From positions 1 to 40,064 of the forward strand of contig QKCN01000038.1 in assembly GCA_003245675.1 (NCBI GenBank): a stretch of DNA of 40,064 nt. Direction: 5' to 3'. A model generated the notes under the pieces. It saw only the letters and a list, made by a program, of their open reading frames with translations. It ran no database searches and was not told where the DNA came from. Both the position numbers and the translations under genes were made by a program. Of the stretch, positions 32,725 to 40,064 are shown piece by piece. This DNA comes from Bacteriovoracaceae bacterium (GTDB taxonomy: Bacteria; Bdellovibrionota; Bacteriovoracia; Bacteriovoracales; Bacteriovoracaceae). Numbering within the stretch: the first letter of the stretch is position 1; each line of letters begins with the position of its first letter.

Positions 32725-34026
32725 ATGAAAAACCAAGTATTTTTAACCCCTTTTTGCAAATATGTCAAAAGAATCTCTTGCCTCCTACTCTTTATTCTTT
32801 CCCCTCTCTGCTTTGGAGATGAAACTGAAATAGTGTTGGCCAAGGGGGAGCAGCGCAGCATTTCGGTGCCTGGGCTTAAAAACTTCTCCATCGGCAACAA
32901 AGAAGTTCTATCTGTTAAATTTATGAAGGATTCGCAAAAAATCCTTCTCAAGGCCAAGAGCATTGGATTCTCGGATCTTATGCTCTTTTCCCCCAAGTCT
33001 GGTGCAGAGACTCCCCAAACTTATAAAGTATATGTATTTAGTAAAAAGCAGGGACTACAATTGGCAGAAGCACTAAGCCTGCTACAAGAGGCAAAAATTC
33101 AGGCTAAGCTCAGTGGCAGCCTTATTGTCATAGCTGGCATCATTGACTCAATAGAGCAATATCGATTACTGCAGAAAATACGGCAAAAGCTAAAAGATCA
33201 AATCTTCTCCAAAGCACAACTTGCCTCCACTCTCAAAAAGAAAATTTTAGAGCAACTTTACCTTAAACTCTTTGCCCAAGGATTGGCCTGGCTGGAGTGT
33301 TACGAAAATTATGCAACATTAAGTTGCTATTACCCCAAAGCACAAGAAAATTTAAGACACTACCTTGATCAATTAGAAACAGAATTTTTTGTGGAATTTA
33401 GCGCTCAAGAATCAGAACAAAAAGAAGAAAACTTCAAATTAAAAATGAAGATTCTGCAAGTTGAGCGCCTGGATGGTAGAGAAATTGGACCAGGACTTGA
33501 TCAAATCTACGGGCGCTGGAAAGATATTTTCCAAATGGGGCTCAAAGGTCTTATTGCCGAGAATGAAATATTTTTTAGAGAAAACCGACTGAAGGCTCAA
33601 ACATTGGCCGAACCAGAATTTATTATTCGCCTACAGCAAAAATCATTCATCGAGCTTGGAAGCTATTTGCCCTACAGCAGCCTGCAAAAAGAAGGAAACA
33701 GCAATACTGAATGGTTTTTTGCCGGTCTAAAAATTAAAGTATTACTCAAAAACAGTGCCAATCATTTCATTCTCGATTATCAAACAACACTTAGCCGTCC
33801 GCAAGACAAGGGAAGCATTGCTGGCAACAAACAACAATCCTCCATTGGACTAGAACTCGGCCAAACAAAGCAACTCTTTCACCTAGTACTTAAAACTCAC
33901 GCTGCCCAAAATCAACAAATTCCCCTCATTGCGCAAATTCCCCTACTCGGCCAACTATTTCGCTCTTCTCGCAATCATCAAACCCATAAATCGATTACGG
34001 CCTTTATCCAATTAAGTAAGGAGTAG
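32725..34026 (+). CDS. CpaC/RcpA-like secretin of a Tad-type system
   Basis: Outer-membrane secretin ring for pilus passage. Signal peptide ending LSPLCFG. The pilus-formation N-terminal domain (about 24-105) has VLAKGEQRSISVPGLKNF and LLKAKSIGFSDLMLF, close to the CpaC pattern of Gly-Glu-Ser start and GxSDLxLF end. The secretin core begins near 270, and the end has IPLIAQIPLLGQLFRS (compare VPLLGDIPLLGxLFRS). Between them lies about 150 residues of Gln/Lys-rich helix in place of the usual short linker. ATG at 32725 is chosen for the signal peptide; its Shine-Dalgarno sequence is weak. Confidence 0.82.
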   Translation: MKNQVFLTPFCKYVKRISCLLLFILSPLCFGDETEIVLAKGEQRSISVPGLKNFSIGNKEVLSVKFMKDSQKILLKAKSIGFSDLMLFSPKSGAETPQTYKVYVFSKKQGLQLAEALSLLQEAKIQAKLSGSLIVIAGIIDSIEQYRLLQKIRQKLKDQIFSKAQLASTLKKKILEQLYLKLFAQGLAWLECYENYATLSCYYPKAQENLRHYLDQLETEFFVEFSAQESEQKEENFKLKMKILQVERLDGREIGPGLDQIYGRWKDIFQMGLKGLIAENEIFFRENRLKAQTLAEPEFIIRLQQKSFIELGSYLPYSSLQKEGNSNTEWFFAGLKIKVLLKNSANHFILDYQTTLSRPQDKGSIAGNKQQSSIGLELGQTKQLFHLVLKTHAAQNQQIPLIAQIPLLGQLFRSSRNHQTHKSITAFIQLSKE

Positions 34027-34030
34027 AATA

Positions 34031-35086
34031 ATGAACAACTTATCAGCTCGCCAACTCCTACAAGACTGCCTCAATAAAGGTCAACTGCCATCGCTCAATT
34101 TAGAGCACTCTCAGGAGCAACGATATTATTTTCAACAAATCTTAGAGCTGAGCTTCTTGCACCCCCTATTTGCAGATCCCTGCATTTCTGAAATACTCCT
34201 ATTAGGTCCCCAACAAGCTTGCTTTGCTAAAGCAGGAAAACTTCATCCATTTGCTCTGCAACTTGCTCAAGAAGATTATTTTCTTTTGATTGAAGCTCTG
34301 GCCGTTGCCCAAAAAGAACAATTTCACTACCGCCACCCCTTTGTCAGCTTTCAGACGCAATATCAAGGTGAAATTTTCCGTGTCAGCCTATCACATCAAT
34401 GCCTATCTCCGCGGCACTTGCCTACCGCAACGTTCAGAAGGGTCAAACGAACAACGCACTTATTGGAATCGTTCTTCCCCTTGGAATTTGAAGCCCCCAA
34501 AAAGTTCTGCCAAAAACTACTGCTTTCCAAAAAAAATATTCTCATTAGCGGAGCAACCGCCAGTGGCAAAACAAGTTTATTGCGGAGTTTGCTGCGTGAA
34601 GTACCCTCCTCTGAACATGTGCTTGTGCTAGAAGACTGCTATGAAATTCTCCCTGAGCACCCCTTGCAAACAAATTTGATTTCCTCAGATGAAGACAAAA
34701 AATCGCTGGCCGACTACTGCCGCTACGCCCTGCGCATGCGACCTGATCGAATTATCCTAGGAGAAATTCGCGGAGCGGAAGTTGCCCCATTCATGATGGC
34801 CTTAAATACAGGACATGGTGGAACACTTGCCAGCATTCACGCCAATCACGCTCAAGATGCTCTTAAAAGAGTGGCAACTTTATTCTGCATTTATGGGCAA
34901 ACCCCAAATATTTCTTATGAGCGCGTACTAGAACTTGTTTGCAATAATATTCAGTACGTATTTCAGATGAAAAATTGCAAAATCATTGAAATTGCAAAAG
35001 TTTTGGGACAAGAAAACGGCCATATTTATAGCGAAAGGGTATTTAAATCTGAATTTGAACATAAAAGCCTTGAATCATCTCAGTGA
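34031..35086 (+). CDS. CpaF/TadA-like secretion ATPase
   Basis: Cytoplasmic hexameric ATPase that powers Flp pilus assembly. FADPCISEILLLGP (47-60) matches the CpaF N-terminal domain. The Walker A is GATASGKT (174-181), the Asp box VLEDCYEI (199-206), the Walker B IILGEIRGAE (241-250) and the His box GTLASIHAN (264-272). Length 351 is shorter than many CpaF proteins (about 450), because the N-terminal extension is missing. AAGGAG precedes the ATG, and the gap to the secretin stop is four bases. The platform genes tadB/tadC and a prepilin peptidase are not in this window. Confidence 0.9.
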   Translation: MNNLSARQLLQDCLNKGQLPSLNLEHSQEQRYYFQQILELSFLHPLFADPCISEILLLGPQQACFAKAGKLHPFALQLAQEDYFLLIEALAVAQKEQFHYRHPFVSFQTQYQGEIFRVSLSHQCLSPRHLPTATFRRVKRTTHLLESFFPLEFEAPKKFCQKLLLSKKNILISGATASGKTSLLRSLLREVPSSEHVLVLEDCYEILPEHPLQTNLISSDEDKKSLADYCRYALRMRPDRIILGEIRGAEVAPFMMALNTGHGGTLASIHANHAQDALKRVATLFCIYGQTPNISYERVLELVCNNIQYVFQMKNCKIIEIAKVLGQENGHIYSERVFKSEFEHKSLESSQ

Positions 35087-35129
35087 TATGACTTAAAATT
35101 CTTTAGGTCTTTAAACACTGAAGGATGTC

Positions 35130-36491
35130 ATGCCAATACTTATCGCTTTACTCATTAGCCTTAATTTTTTTGTCGCTTGTTCTAAATCCACAAGCTCAGG
35201 TTCGACTGCCTCAGTAACAACTCCCTCTCCCGTCTTTTTTTTAACACAATTGAAAAATTATGAGCGTCAATCCTCTATCGGAATTGATTTTTCCATAAAA
35301 AGCCAGGCAAGCTACGGCACCATTTCAAGAGAAGGCACAGGTCTCCTTAAATACACTCCAACCTATAATTTTACAGGAAGAGATCTGGCCAAAATCACTT
35401 TGGAAGATGGTCGCAAGACAATAGTTCAACTTATTATCTACGTTGTAGATACTCCCTCGATGAATAATGTAACCAATGATACTTTCTTTAATGGCGATTT
35501 TGAGATCTACCCTGAATTTTGGTGGGGACTCGAGCAAAGCAAAGCTTTCGACATGTGGGCCTATCACACGGCTTGCGACAATTTTCGCATTGGTATCATT
35601 GATACGGGAGTCAATTTCAATCATCCTGACCTCACCGACAACAAAGATACATCCATCACGGGATACGATTTTGTAAATGAGGACTCCGATCCCAATGATG
35701 ATATGGGACATGGCACTCATGTAGCTGGTATTATCGCGGCACGTGGCAACAATGCAACGGCAATCAGCGGAATTTGTCAGACGGCCAAACTCGTTGCCAT
35801 CAAAGTTCTAGATGAAGATGGTGAAGGACTTGTCTCCACCATTGTCCAAGGCATCAACTACGCCAATACCAATTCAATCAAAATAACCAATAATTCCTAC
35901 GGGATTGCAATTCCAACAACCACAAGTGATAAAACACTTTCAGAAAGCTATTGGGAAGATTATCTACTCGATAACTCTCATTCCATTAGCATTGAAAGTA
36001 CAATTGCGGCCTTAACCGACGCAATCACCGATGCCCAAACGGCCGGTAATCTCTTTATCGCAGCAGCTGGAAATTCAGCAAAAAATAACGACGAACTCCT
36101 TATGATTCCTGCAAACTACTCAAACTTTATCGACAATGTCATCTCTGTGGCGGCCGTTGATCCCAATGATGATCTTGCCTACTTTTCCAACACAGGGCTT
36201 GAATATGTAGATATTGCTGCCCCCGGAGTATCCATTGAAAATTTAGCTTATGACTACAGTTCTGGAGTTGAGCTAACCTATACCGCAGAAGAAAGCGGAA
36301 CTTCGATGGCAGCTCCTTACGTTACTGGAGCTGCTGCCATTATCTGGGATGCCAAATGGGGAGCGAATCGCAGCTATGCCCAAGTCAAAGCGGCACTGCT
36401 CGGAGGTGCGAGTATTCTAGGAAGCGACAGTCGCGGCAAAATTAAGAATGATAATATGCTCAATATCGTAGGTGCTTACAATGCCCTTTAA
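35130..36491 (+). CDS. Subtilisin-family (S8) serine protease lipoprotein
   Basis: Lipobox FVAC (Cys17). An Ig-like domain of about 80 residues (GTISREGTGLLKYTPTYNFTG and EDGRKTI) stands before the catalytic domain. Active site: Asp in IGIIDTGVNF, His in GHGTHVAGII, oxyanion Asn in IAAAGNSA and Ser in SGTSMAAPYV. All are intact, so an active exported protease is expected. It has no N-terminal I9 propeptide, which most secreted subtilases use for folding; the next gene encodes a propeptide-like domain. AAGGA precedes the ATG. Confidence 0.93.
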   Translation: MPILIALLISLNFFVACSKSTSSGSTASVTTPSPVFFLTQLKNYERQSSIGIDFSIKSQASYGTISREGTGLLKYTPTYNFTGRDLAKITLEDGRKTIVQLIIYVVDTPSMNNVTNDTFFNGDFEIYPEFWWGLEQSKAFDMWAYHTACDNFRIGIIDTGVNFNHPDLTDNKDTSITGYDFVNEDSDPNDDMGHGTHVAGIIAARGNNATAISGICQTAKLVAIKVLDEDGEGLVSTIVQGINYANTNSIKITNNSYGIAIPTTTSDKTLSESYWEDYLLDNSHSISIESTIAALTDAITDAQTAGNLFIAAAGNSAKNNDELLMIPANYSNFIDNVISVAAVDPNDDLAYFSNTGLEYVDIAAPGVSIENLAYDYSSGVELTYTAEESGTSMAAPYVTGAAAIIWDAKWGANRSYAQVKAALLGGASILGSDSRGKIKNDNMLNIVGAYNAL

Positions 36492-37152
36492 AAAAAAGAA
36501 AATCGTCATCATCTTTGTCATTCATCTGATCGCTCTTTTTGTCATCATGCTTATTGGTGTTTCCCAGCAAGATGATGAAAAGAAAATCACTCAGACGGAA
36601 GACCAAAAAGAAAAGAAAAGTTCACTAACATCACAGGAGCCGGTTTCTACTGCTAAAAGCCAAGTTTATATTCCACCAGTCGAAAAAGATGTTCTGCCTC
36701 AAGATCAAAAGTTTCATCCCAAAACTTTGAAATACTATAAATTCTTAAAAAATAGCAAAATTATTTCTCAAAAGAAGAAGATTTACGAGCAACATCAAAT
36801 TGAAAATGTCATTAGCTATCTTAAGACCAATAAAAAGCTCTATCCTTATGCTCGCCTCGTCGAAAGCTTCGATCTCAAGAAAGATCGAAAATTAATAAAC
36901 TTCACCGCAATGGCCACAGACCACTTCCTCGTCAAACTCTCTGGAGATTCTCGCTATGAAGCACGTGCGCTAGAGGATTTCTATAAACAAGATGGTATTA
37001 CAAAAGTTAAATCAATTGATTCTAAAGGTCATAACTTTATTTTTTATACGGATCCAGAATCGGGGCGTGATATCGACGAAATAGCGCATGAAATCCGAAA
37101 AGACACCAGCATTGAAAATGTTTCTTTTGATTACATTGTACATGCCATTTAA
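36481..37152 (+). CDS. Membrane-anchored I9/propeptide-like protein paired with the subtilase
   Basis: A transmembrane helix (about 7-25, VIIFVIHLIALFVIMLIG), a Lys/Glu-rich linker, a helical middle and a C-terminal domain (about 145-223) that reads like a subtilisin propeptide or I9 inhibitor: HFLVKLSGDSR, GITKVKSID, IAHEIRKDTSIENVSFDYIVHA (in parts), comparable to the family ending dpnVeyVepDyvv. The ATG at 36481 lies inside the last codons of the subtilase gene (11-base overlap), so the pair is coupled. A role as folding chaperone or inhibitor of the protease in trans is inference; the fold similarity is by eye. Confidence 0.65.
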   Translation: MPFKKKKIVIIFVIHLIALFVIMLIGVSQQDDEKKITQTEDQKEKKSSLTSQEPVSTAKSQVYIPPVEKDVLPQDQKFHPKTLKYYKFLKNSKIISQKKKIYEQHQIENVISYLKTNKKLYPYARLVESFDLKKDRKLINFTAMATDHFLVKLSGDSRYEARALEDFYKQDGITKVKSIDSKGHNFIFYTDPESGRDIDEIAHEIRKDTSIENVSFDYIVHAI

Positions 37153-37164
37153 AAAGGTATTTCT

Positions 37165-37896
37165 ATGTTAGACTGTGATTTACATATGCACACTTTAGCC
37201 AGCAACTGTGGCAATCATACGATTTTGGAAATGATGGAACGCGCACGTGCAGTAGGTCTCAAAGCGATGGCCATTACTGATCACGGCGAACTTTTACGCG
37301 TCCAAAAATTTAGCACCACTTTTTTTAAACGCTTTGAAAATCCTTATGATGACATTATCCTCTTTAAAGGAATGGAGGCCAATACTACGGAAGAAGGTTT
37401 TTTAGATATTCCAGCCTGCATTTTAGAAGATCTCGATATTGTACTATTAGGATTGCACTACAATATCGATAGTGGAAAAACGGCAAATGAGTACACAGAT
37501 ATTTTATTGAGATCAATTGAGCTCAACCCCTGCATTGATTGCATTACTCATCCCTACGAAAAAGAATATCCTCTTGATTTAGAGAAGTTAGCGGCTGCTT
37601 GTGCCCCTAAAGGAATTGCTTTAGAACTCAATAATTCCAAAATTTATCAAGGAAAATTTAGCGGAGAACAAGCAAAAAACTTTTTAGATATTTGTAAAAA
37701 ACATCAATGCTCCATCACTATTAATAGCGATGCCCATGTTGTCACTGAAGTCGGCTATGTTAAGGAAGCTTTGGCACTTATTGAGTCAACGAACTTCCCG
37801 ACCGACCTCATTGCCAACTACACTTTGCAAAAAACACAACGTTTTTTGGATCAAAGACGGCAAAATAAAAAGGTAGAGAAAAACAAGCTATTATAG
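37165..37896 (+). CDS. PHP-domain phosphatase (YcdX-like)
   Basis: Metal-dependent phosphoesterase of the polymerase/histidinol phosphatase family. Ligands are in place: DLHMHT (His7, His9), ITDHGE (His40), GMEANT (Glu71), LGLHYN (His98), CITHPYE (His129) and NSDAHVV (Asp189, His191). 243 residues match the YcdX subgroup, for which the physiological substrate is uncertain. A weak AAGG precedes the ATG, 12 bases after the previous gene. Nine bases separate it from the peroxiredoxin gene. Confidence 0.88.
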   Translation: MLDCDLHMHTLASNCGNHTILEMMERARAVGLKAMAITDHGELLRVQKFSTTFFKRFENPYDDIILFKGMEANTTEEGFLDIPACILEDLDIVLLGLHYNIDSGKTANEYTDILLRSIELNPCIDCITHPYEKEYPLDLEKLAAACAPKGIALELNNSKIYQGKFSGEQAKNFLDICKKHQCSITINSDAHVVTEVGYVKEALALIESTNFPTDLIANYTLQKTQRFLDQRRQNKKVEKNKLL

Positions 37897-37905
37897 GAGA
37901 TCTGT

Positions 37906-38367
37906 ATGTTAAAACTAAAATCAAAGGCTCCCTCTTTCACGCTGCAAAATCAAGACGGAAAAGAGATCAGTTTGAAAGATTTTAAAGGCCAAAAGGTTGC
38001 TATCTACTTCTATCCCCGAGCATTAACGCCAGGATGCACCGCTCAGGCTTGTAGTATTCGCGACTTTCAAAAAGAACTCAAGGCTGCAGGTGTTGTCGTT
38101 TTGGGGATCAGCACAGATGACCCCAAAAAATTAAAAAAGTTCCAAGAAAAATACGATCTTAATTTTGATTTACTCTCTGACCCTGAACACAAAATCATTG
38201 AAAAATTTGGAGTCTGGTCGCCCAAAAAATTTATGGGGAAGGAGTTTTTGGGAACACAACGAATGACTTTCTTCTTAGATGAAGAAGGAAAAGTCTTACA
38301 TATTATGGAAAAGGTCAAAACCCAAACTCATGCAGAAGAAATTCTAGAGTGGTTTAATGAAAATTAA
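37906..38367 (+). CDS. bcp: Peroxiredoxin, Bcp/PrxQ type
   Basis: Thiol peroxidase that reduces hydroperoxides. The peroxidatic Cys44 sits in YPRALTPGCTAQAC and Cys49, five residues on, is the likely resolving Cys of the PrxQ type. APSFTLQNQDGKEISLKDFKGQKVAIYFYP-type opening and GTQRMTFFLDEEG near the end fit the family. 153 residues is the usual size. AGGAG precedes the ATG. Confidence 0.95.
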   Translation: MLKLKSKAPSFTLQNQDGKEISLKDFKGQKVAIYFYPRALTPGCTAQACSIRDFQKELKAAGVVVLGISTDDPKKLKKFQEKYDLNFDLLSDPEHKIIEKFGVWSPKKFMGKEFLGTQRMTFFLDEEGKVLHIMEKVKTQTHAEEILEWFNEN

Positions 38368-38392
38368 GTAAAAGAGGCTTAAAAGATTTCAA

Positions 38393-38420
38393 TTACTTGT
38401 TTTAAAAGAAGTATTATAAT
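38393..38420 (+). promoter_or_regulatory. Promoter of the GNAT-C39 gene
   Basis: A perfect -10 box TATAAT at 38415-38420, with TTACTT 16 bases upstream as a modest -35; the start codon is 36 bases downstream. Confidence 0.5.
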
Positions 38421-38456
38421 CTCAAGGCATCTAATCCGTTTTCAAGGCCGAATAAT

Positions 38457-39578
38457 ATGGAAAAGTCCAAATTGAATTTTCGGAAGGCAAGATTGCACGA
38501 TCTGGATAATTTAATTCAGCTCGAAAATTTGTCCTTTGCGAATGATCGCTTATCAAAAAGAAGCTTCAAAAGTTTTATTAGCAGCGAGCAAGATGATCTT
38601 ATTGTTTTAGAAGAATACGGCCAACTTATCGGATATGCCCTCATCCTTTATAAAAAAGGGTCTTCTTTGGCCCGTCTTTATTCCATCGCCATTCACCCCA
38701 ACCAAACAGGAAGAGGCTTGGGCAAGAAGCTCTTAAGCTTTGTCGAGAAAACGGCCCTCAAAAAAGGAACTGCTTACTTGAGGCTAGAAGTCGCATCACA
38801 AAATCTGCGGGCCCAAATGCTTTACAAATCGATGAGCTATTATCAATTTAATATTCGCAAAGAATACTATGAAGATAACGATGATGCTTTATGCTTTGAA
38901 AAAAAATTACTACTTCTCAACAAAAGACGTATCCGCAAAGTGAAATTCTATCGCCAAAGCACTGAGTTCACTTGTGGTCCCTCTTCCTTGATGATGGCCA
39001 TGAATACACTAGACCCAACTTTTGAAATGAATCAAAGCCTTGAATTACAAATCTGGAGAGAATCAACCATGATTTTCATGCTCAGTGGACATGGAGGATG
39101 TGGTCCAAGAGGTCTGGCACTTGCTGCCAAAAGAAGAGGTTTCTCTGTTGAAGTATTTGTTAGCACCGAAGACTTTCTCTTCTTAAATAGCGTACGAGAC
39201 CCAAAGAAAAAAAGTATTATGAATCTCGTACAAAATGATTTTGAAAAGCAAATAAAAAAACAAAAAATTAAAATTCGAACTCGTAAAATCTCTTTTGACC
39301 TCGTCTCTAAAATTGTAAAGGAAGGCGGGATTCCCCTCGTCCTCATTTCCTCCTATATGTTAACTGGCACTAAGACACCTCATTGGATCGTCATTTCAGG
39401 AGTCGATGATAACTTCATCTACTTTCACGATCCAGATGTTGAAGAAGGCCAATCAGACATTGAAAACATCAATGTACCCATCCGAAAAGATGAATTTAAT
39501 AAAATATGTAAATATGGAACTCAACAGCTACAGTCCTTGATTGTGCTTAAAGAACTTTCCAAAGAAATCCCAGTCTAA
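38457..39578 (+). CDS. GNAT acetyltransferase fused to a C39-like cysteine peptidase domain
   Basis: Residues about 5-150 are a GNAT domain with the acetyl-CoA loop HPNQTGRGLGKKLL (80-93) and the C-terminal RLEVASQNLRAQMLYKSM, as in RimI. From about 160 the protein continues into a C39-like (DUF3335-type) domain with Cys173 in FTCGPSS, His309 in TPHWIVISG and Asp325 in FHDPD. All three catalytic residues are present. Such RimI-C39 fusions are known in proteobacteria, often beside an ATP-grasp gene; none is seen here. Substrate unknown. AAGG lies nine bases before the ATG. Confidence 0.88.
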   Translation: MEKSKLNFRKARLHDLDNLIQLENLSFANDRLSKRSFKSFISSEQDDLIVLEEYGQLIGYALILYKKGSSLARLYSIAIHPNQTGRGLGKKLLSFVEKTALKKGTAYLRLEVASQNLRAQMLYKSMSYYQFNIRKEYYEDNDDALCFEKKLLLLNKRRIRKVKFYRQSTEFTCGPSSLMMAMNTLDPTFEMNQSLELQIWRESTMIFMLSGHGGCGPRGLALAAKRRGFSVEVFVSTEDFLFLNSVRDPKKKSIMNLVQNDFEKQIKKQKIKIRTRKISFDLVSKIVKEGGIPLVLISSYMLTGTKTPHWIVISGVDDNFIYFHDPDVEEGQSDIENINVPIRKDEFNKICKYGTQQLQSLIVLKELSKEIPV

Positions 39579-39602
39579 TTTGACTGTTATCGCAATAAAT
39601 AA

Positions 39603-40064
39603 CTAGCGATACTTTTCCACTTGGGTCAAAAAATTGGATCGATATTCGGGCACTCTAAAATCCAATTCATCAATAATAGGGATATCAGTAAATGCTTGTC
39701 GTAAAGCCTGTACAAATAATCCGGCATACTTTCCTTGAGGGCCATGGCGCAAGCCACAGGAAGGAGAATTACTTTTCAAAATAAATCCTTGTGGATTTAA
39801 AAAACTCAATTCTTTTATCTTTTCAGAGATCCACTGATTAATTTTATCCGTATAATCATAACCAGTTTGAGCTCCAACAAAACGAGCGGCATCCACTTCA
39901 CCTTGCAAATTAACAGGTTCACGCGGGATAGAAAAACCAGCTTCAACTTCTGGACAAATTCCACAAATTTCAAATTTGTCCAAAAGAGAATCAATAACTA
40001 GGTCTTCACGCTTATCCCCTCCATCATAGCGAACTTTCTCCCCGAGAAGACAGCGACTGACCCA
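39603..40064 (-). CDS. DUF523-family protein, 5' end beyond the window
   Basis: Partial gene open to the right edge. The visible 153 codons begin WVSRCLLGEKVRYDGG and continue CGICPEVEAG, FSIPREPVN, SNSPSCGLRHGP; these are the Cys-rich hallmarks of DUF523 (YbbK N-terminal) proteins. Four Cys could bind a metal or sulphur cluster. The molecular function of the family is not known to me. A weak hairpin TATCGC/GCGATA overlaps its stop and lies between it and the convergent GNAT-C39 gene. Confidence 0.85.
   Translation of the reverse strand, partial: WVSRCLLGEKVRYDGGDKREDLVIDSLLDKFEICGICPEVEAGFSIPREPVNLQGEVDAARFVGAQTGYDYTDKINQWISEKIKELSFLNPQGFILKSNSPSCGLRHGPQGKYAGLFVQALRQAFTDIPIIDELDFRVPEYRSNFLTQVEKYR

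Noticed and set aside
1-40064. CRISPR arrays, insertion sequences, phage genes or attachment sites
   Set aside because: No direct repeats with spacers, transposase, integrase or terminal inverted repeats were found on either strand.

Overview
The window reads as one contiguous piece of an AT-rich (roughly 40% GC by eye) Gram-negative chromosome. It carries Kdo and GDP-mannose synthesis genes, many signal peptides and lipoboxes, outer-membrane beta-barrels, a Flp/Tad-type pilus cluster, and an unusual density of exported peptidases and wall hydrolases. This mix suggests a Bdellovibrionota-like bacterium, perhaps of the Bacteriovorax/Peredibacter side. That placement is inference from gene content; no rRNA or other decisive marker is present. 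I see no phage, insertion sequence, CRISPR array, rRNA or tRNA, and no gene-free stretch above 300 bases.

Left part (1-14,000): a LysM/SLT lytic transglycosylase (-), rpsU (+), an acidic lipoprotein (-), clpP (-), an EamA-type transporter (+), a FadL-like porin (+, ending at a perfect-palindrome terminator), then a 1230-residue exported protein of unknown function (-) with a coiled coil, a long Gly-x-x-x repeat and a separate aromatic-x-x-x repeat. Next come a chemoreceptor, a degenerate subtilisin-like lipoprotein and the dipeptidase pepD, all on the minus strand. Middle (14,100-22,500): a Rossmann-fold protein of unknown substrate paired with an ADP-forming acyl-CoA synthetase of swapped domain order; a convergent pair made of an exported NlpC/P60-like hydrolase and a small exported partner with a 4-base overlap; then kdsB-pyrG. 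From 22,600 to 28,900 a tightly packed plus-strand run encodes a small exported protein, a TolC-like channel, a beta-barrel, purB, a trypsin-like periplasmic protease and a membrane FHA protein. The last four junctions are three 4-base overlaps and one 17-base gap.

Right part (28,900-40,064): manC and a SPOR protein (-); then a compact Flp/Tad-like cluster. It holds a 56-residue Flp pilin behind a sigma-54-like promoter, a TadG-like protein, a 63-residue minor pilin with Glu at +5, a possible CpaB-like protein, a small exported protein, a CpaC-like secretin and a CpaF/TadA ATPase. A 42-codon basic protein gene with its own terminator lies on the opposite strand inside this cluster. After it come a subtilisin lipoprotein followed directly by a membrane-anchored protein that resembles a subtilisin propeptide supplied in trans, a YcdX-like PHP phosphatase, a Bcp/PrxQ peroxiredoxin, a GNAT-C39 fusion and a truncated DUF523 gene at the edge.

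The two most attractive themes are (1) exported hydrolases each followed by an overlapping small exported partner, which suggests self-protection or chaperoning of aggressive enzymes, and (2) the reduced Tad-like cluster with its sigma-54-like promoter. The large tetrad-repeat protein is the most novel single gene.
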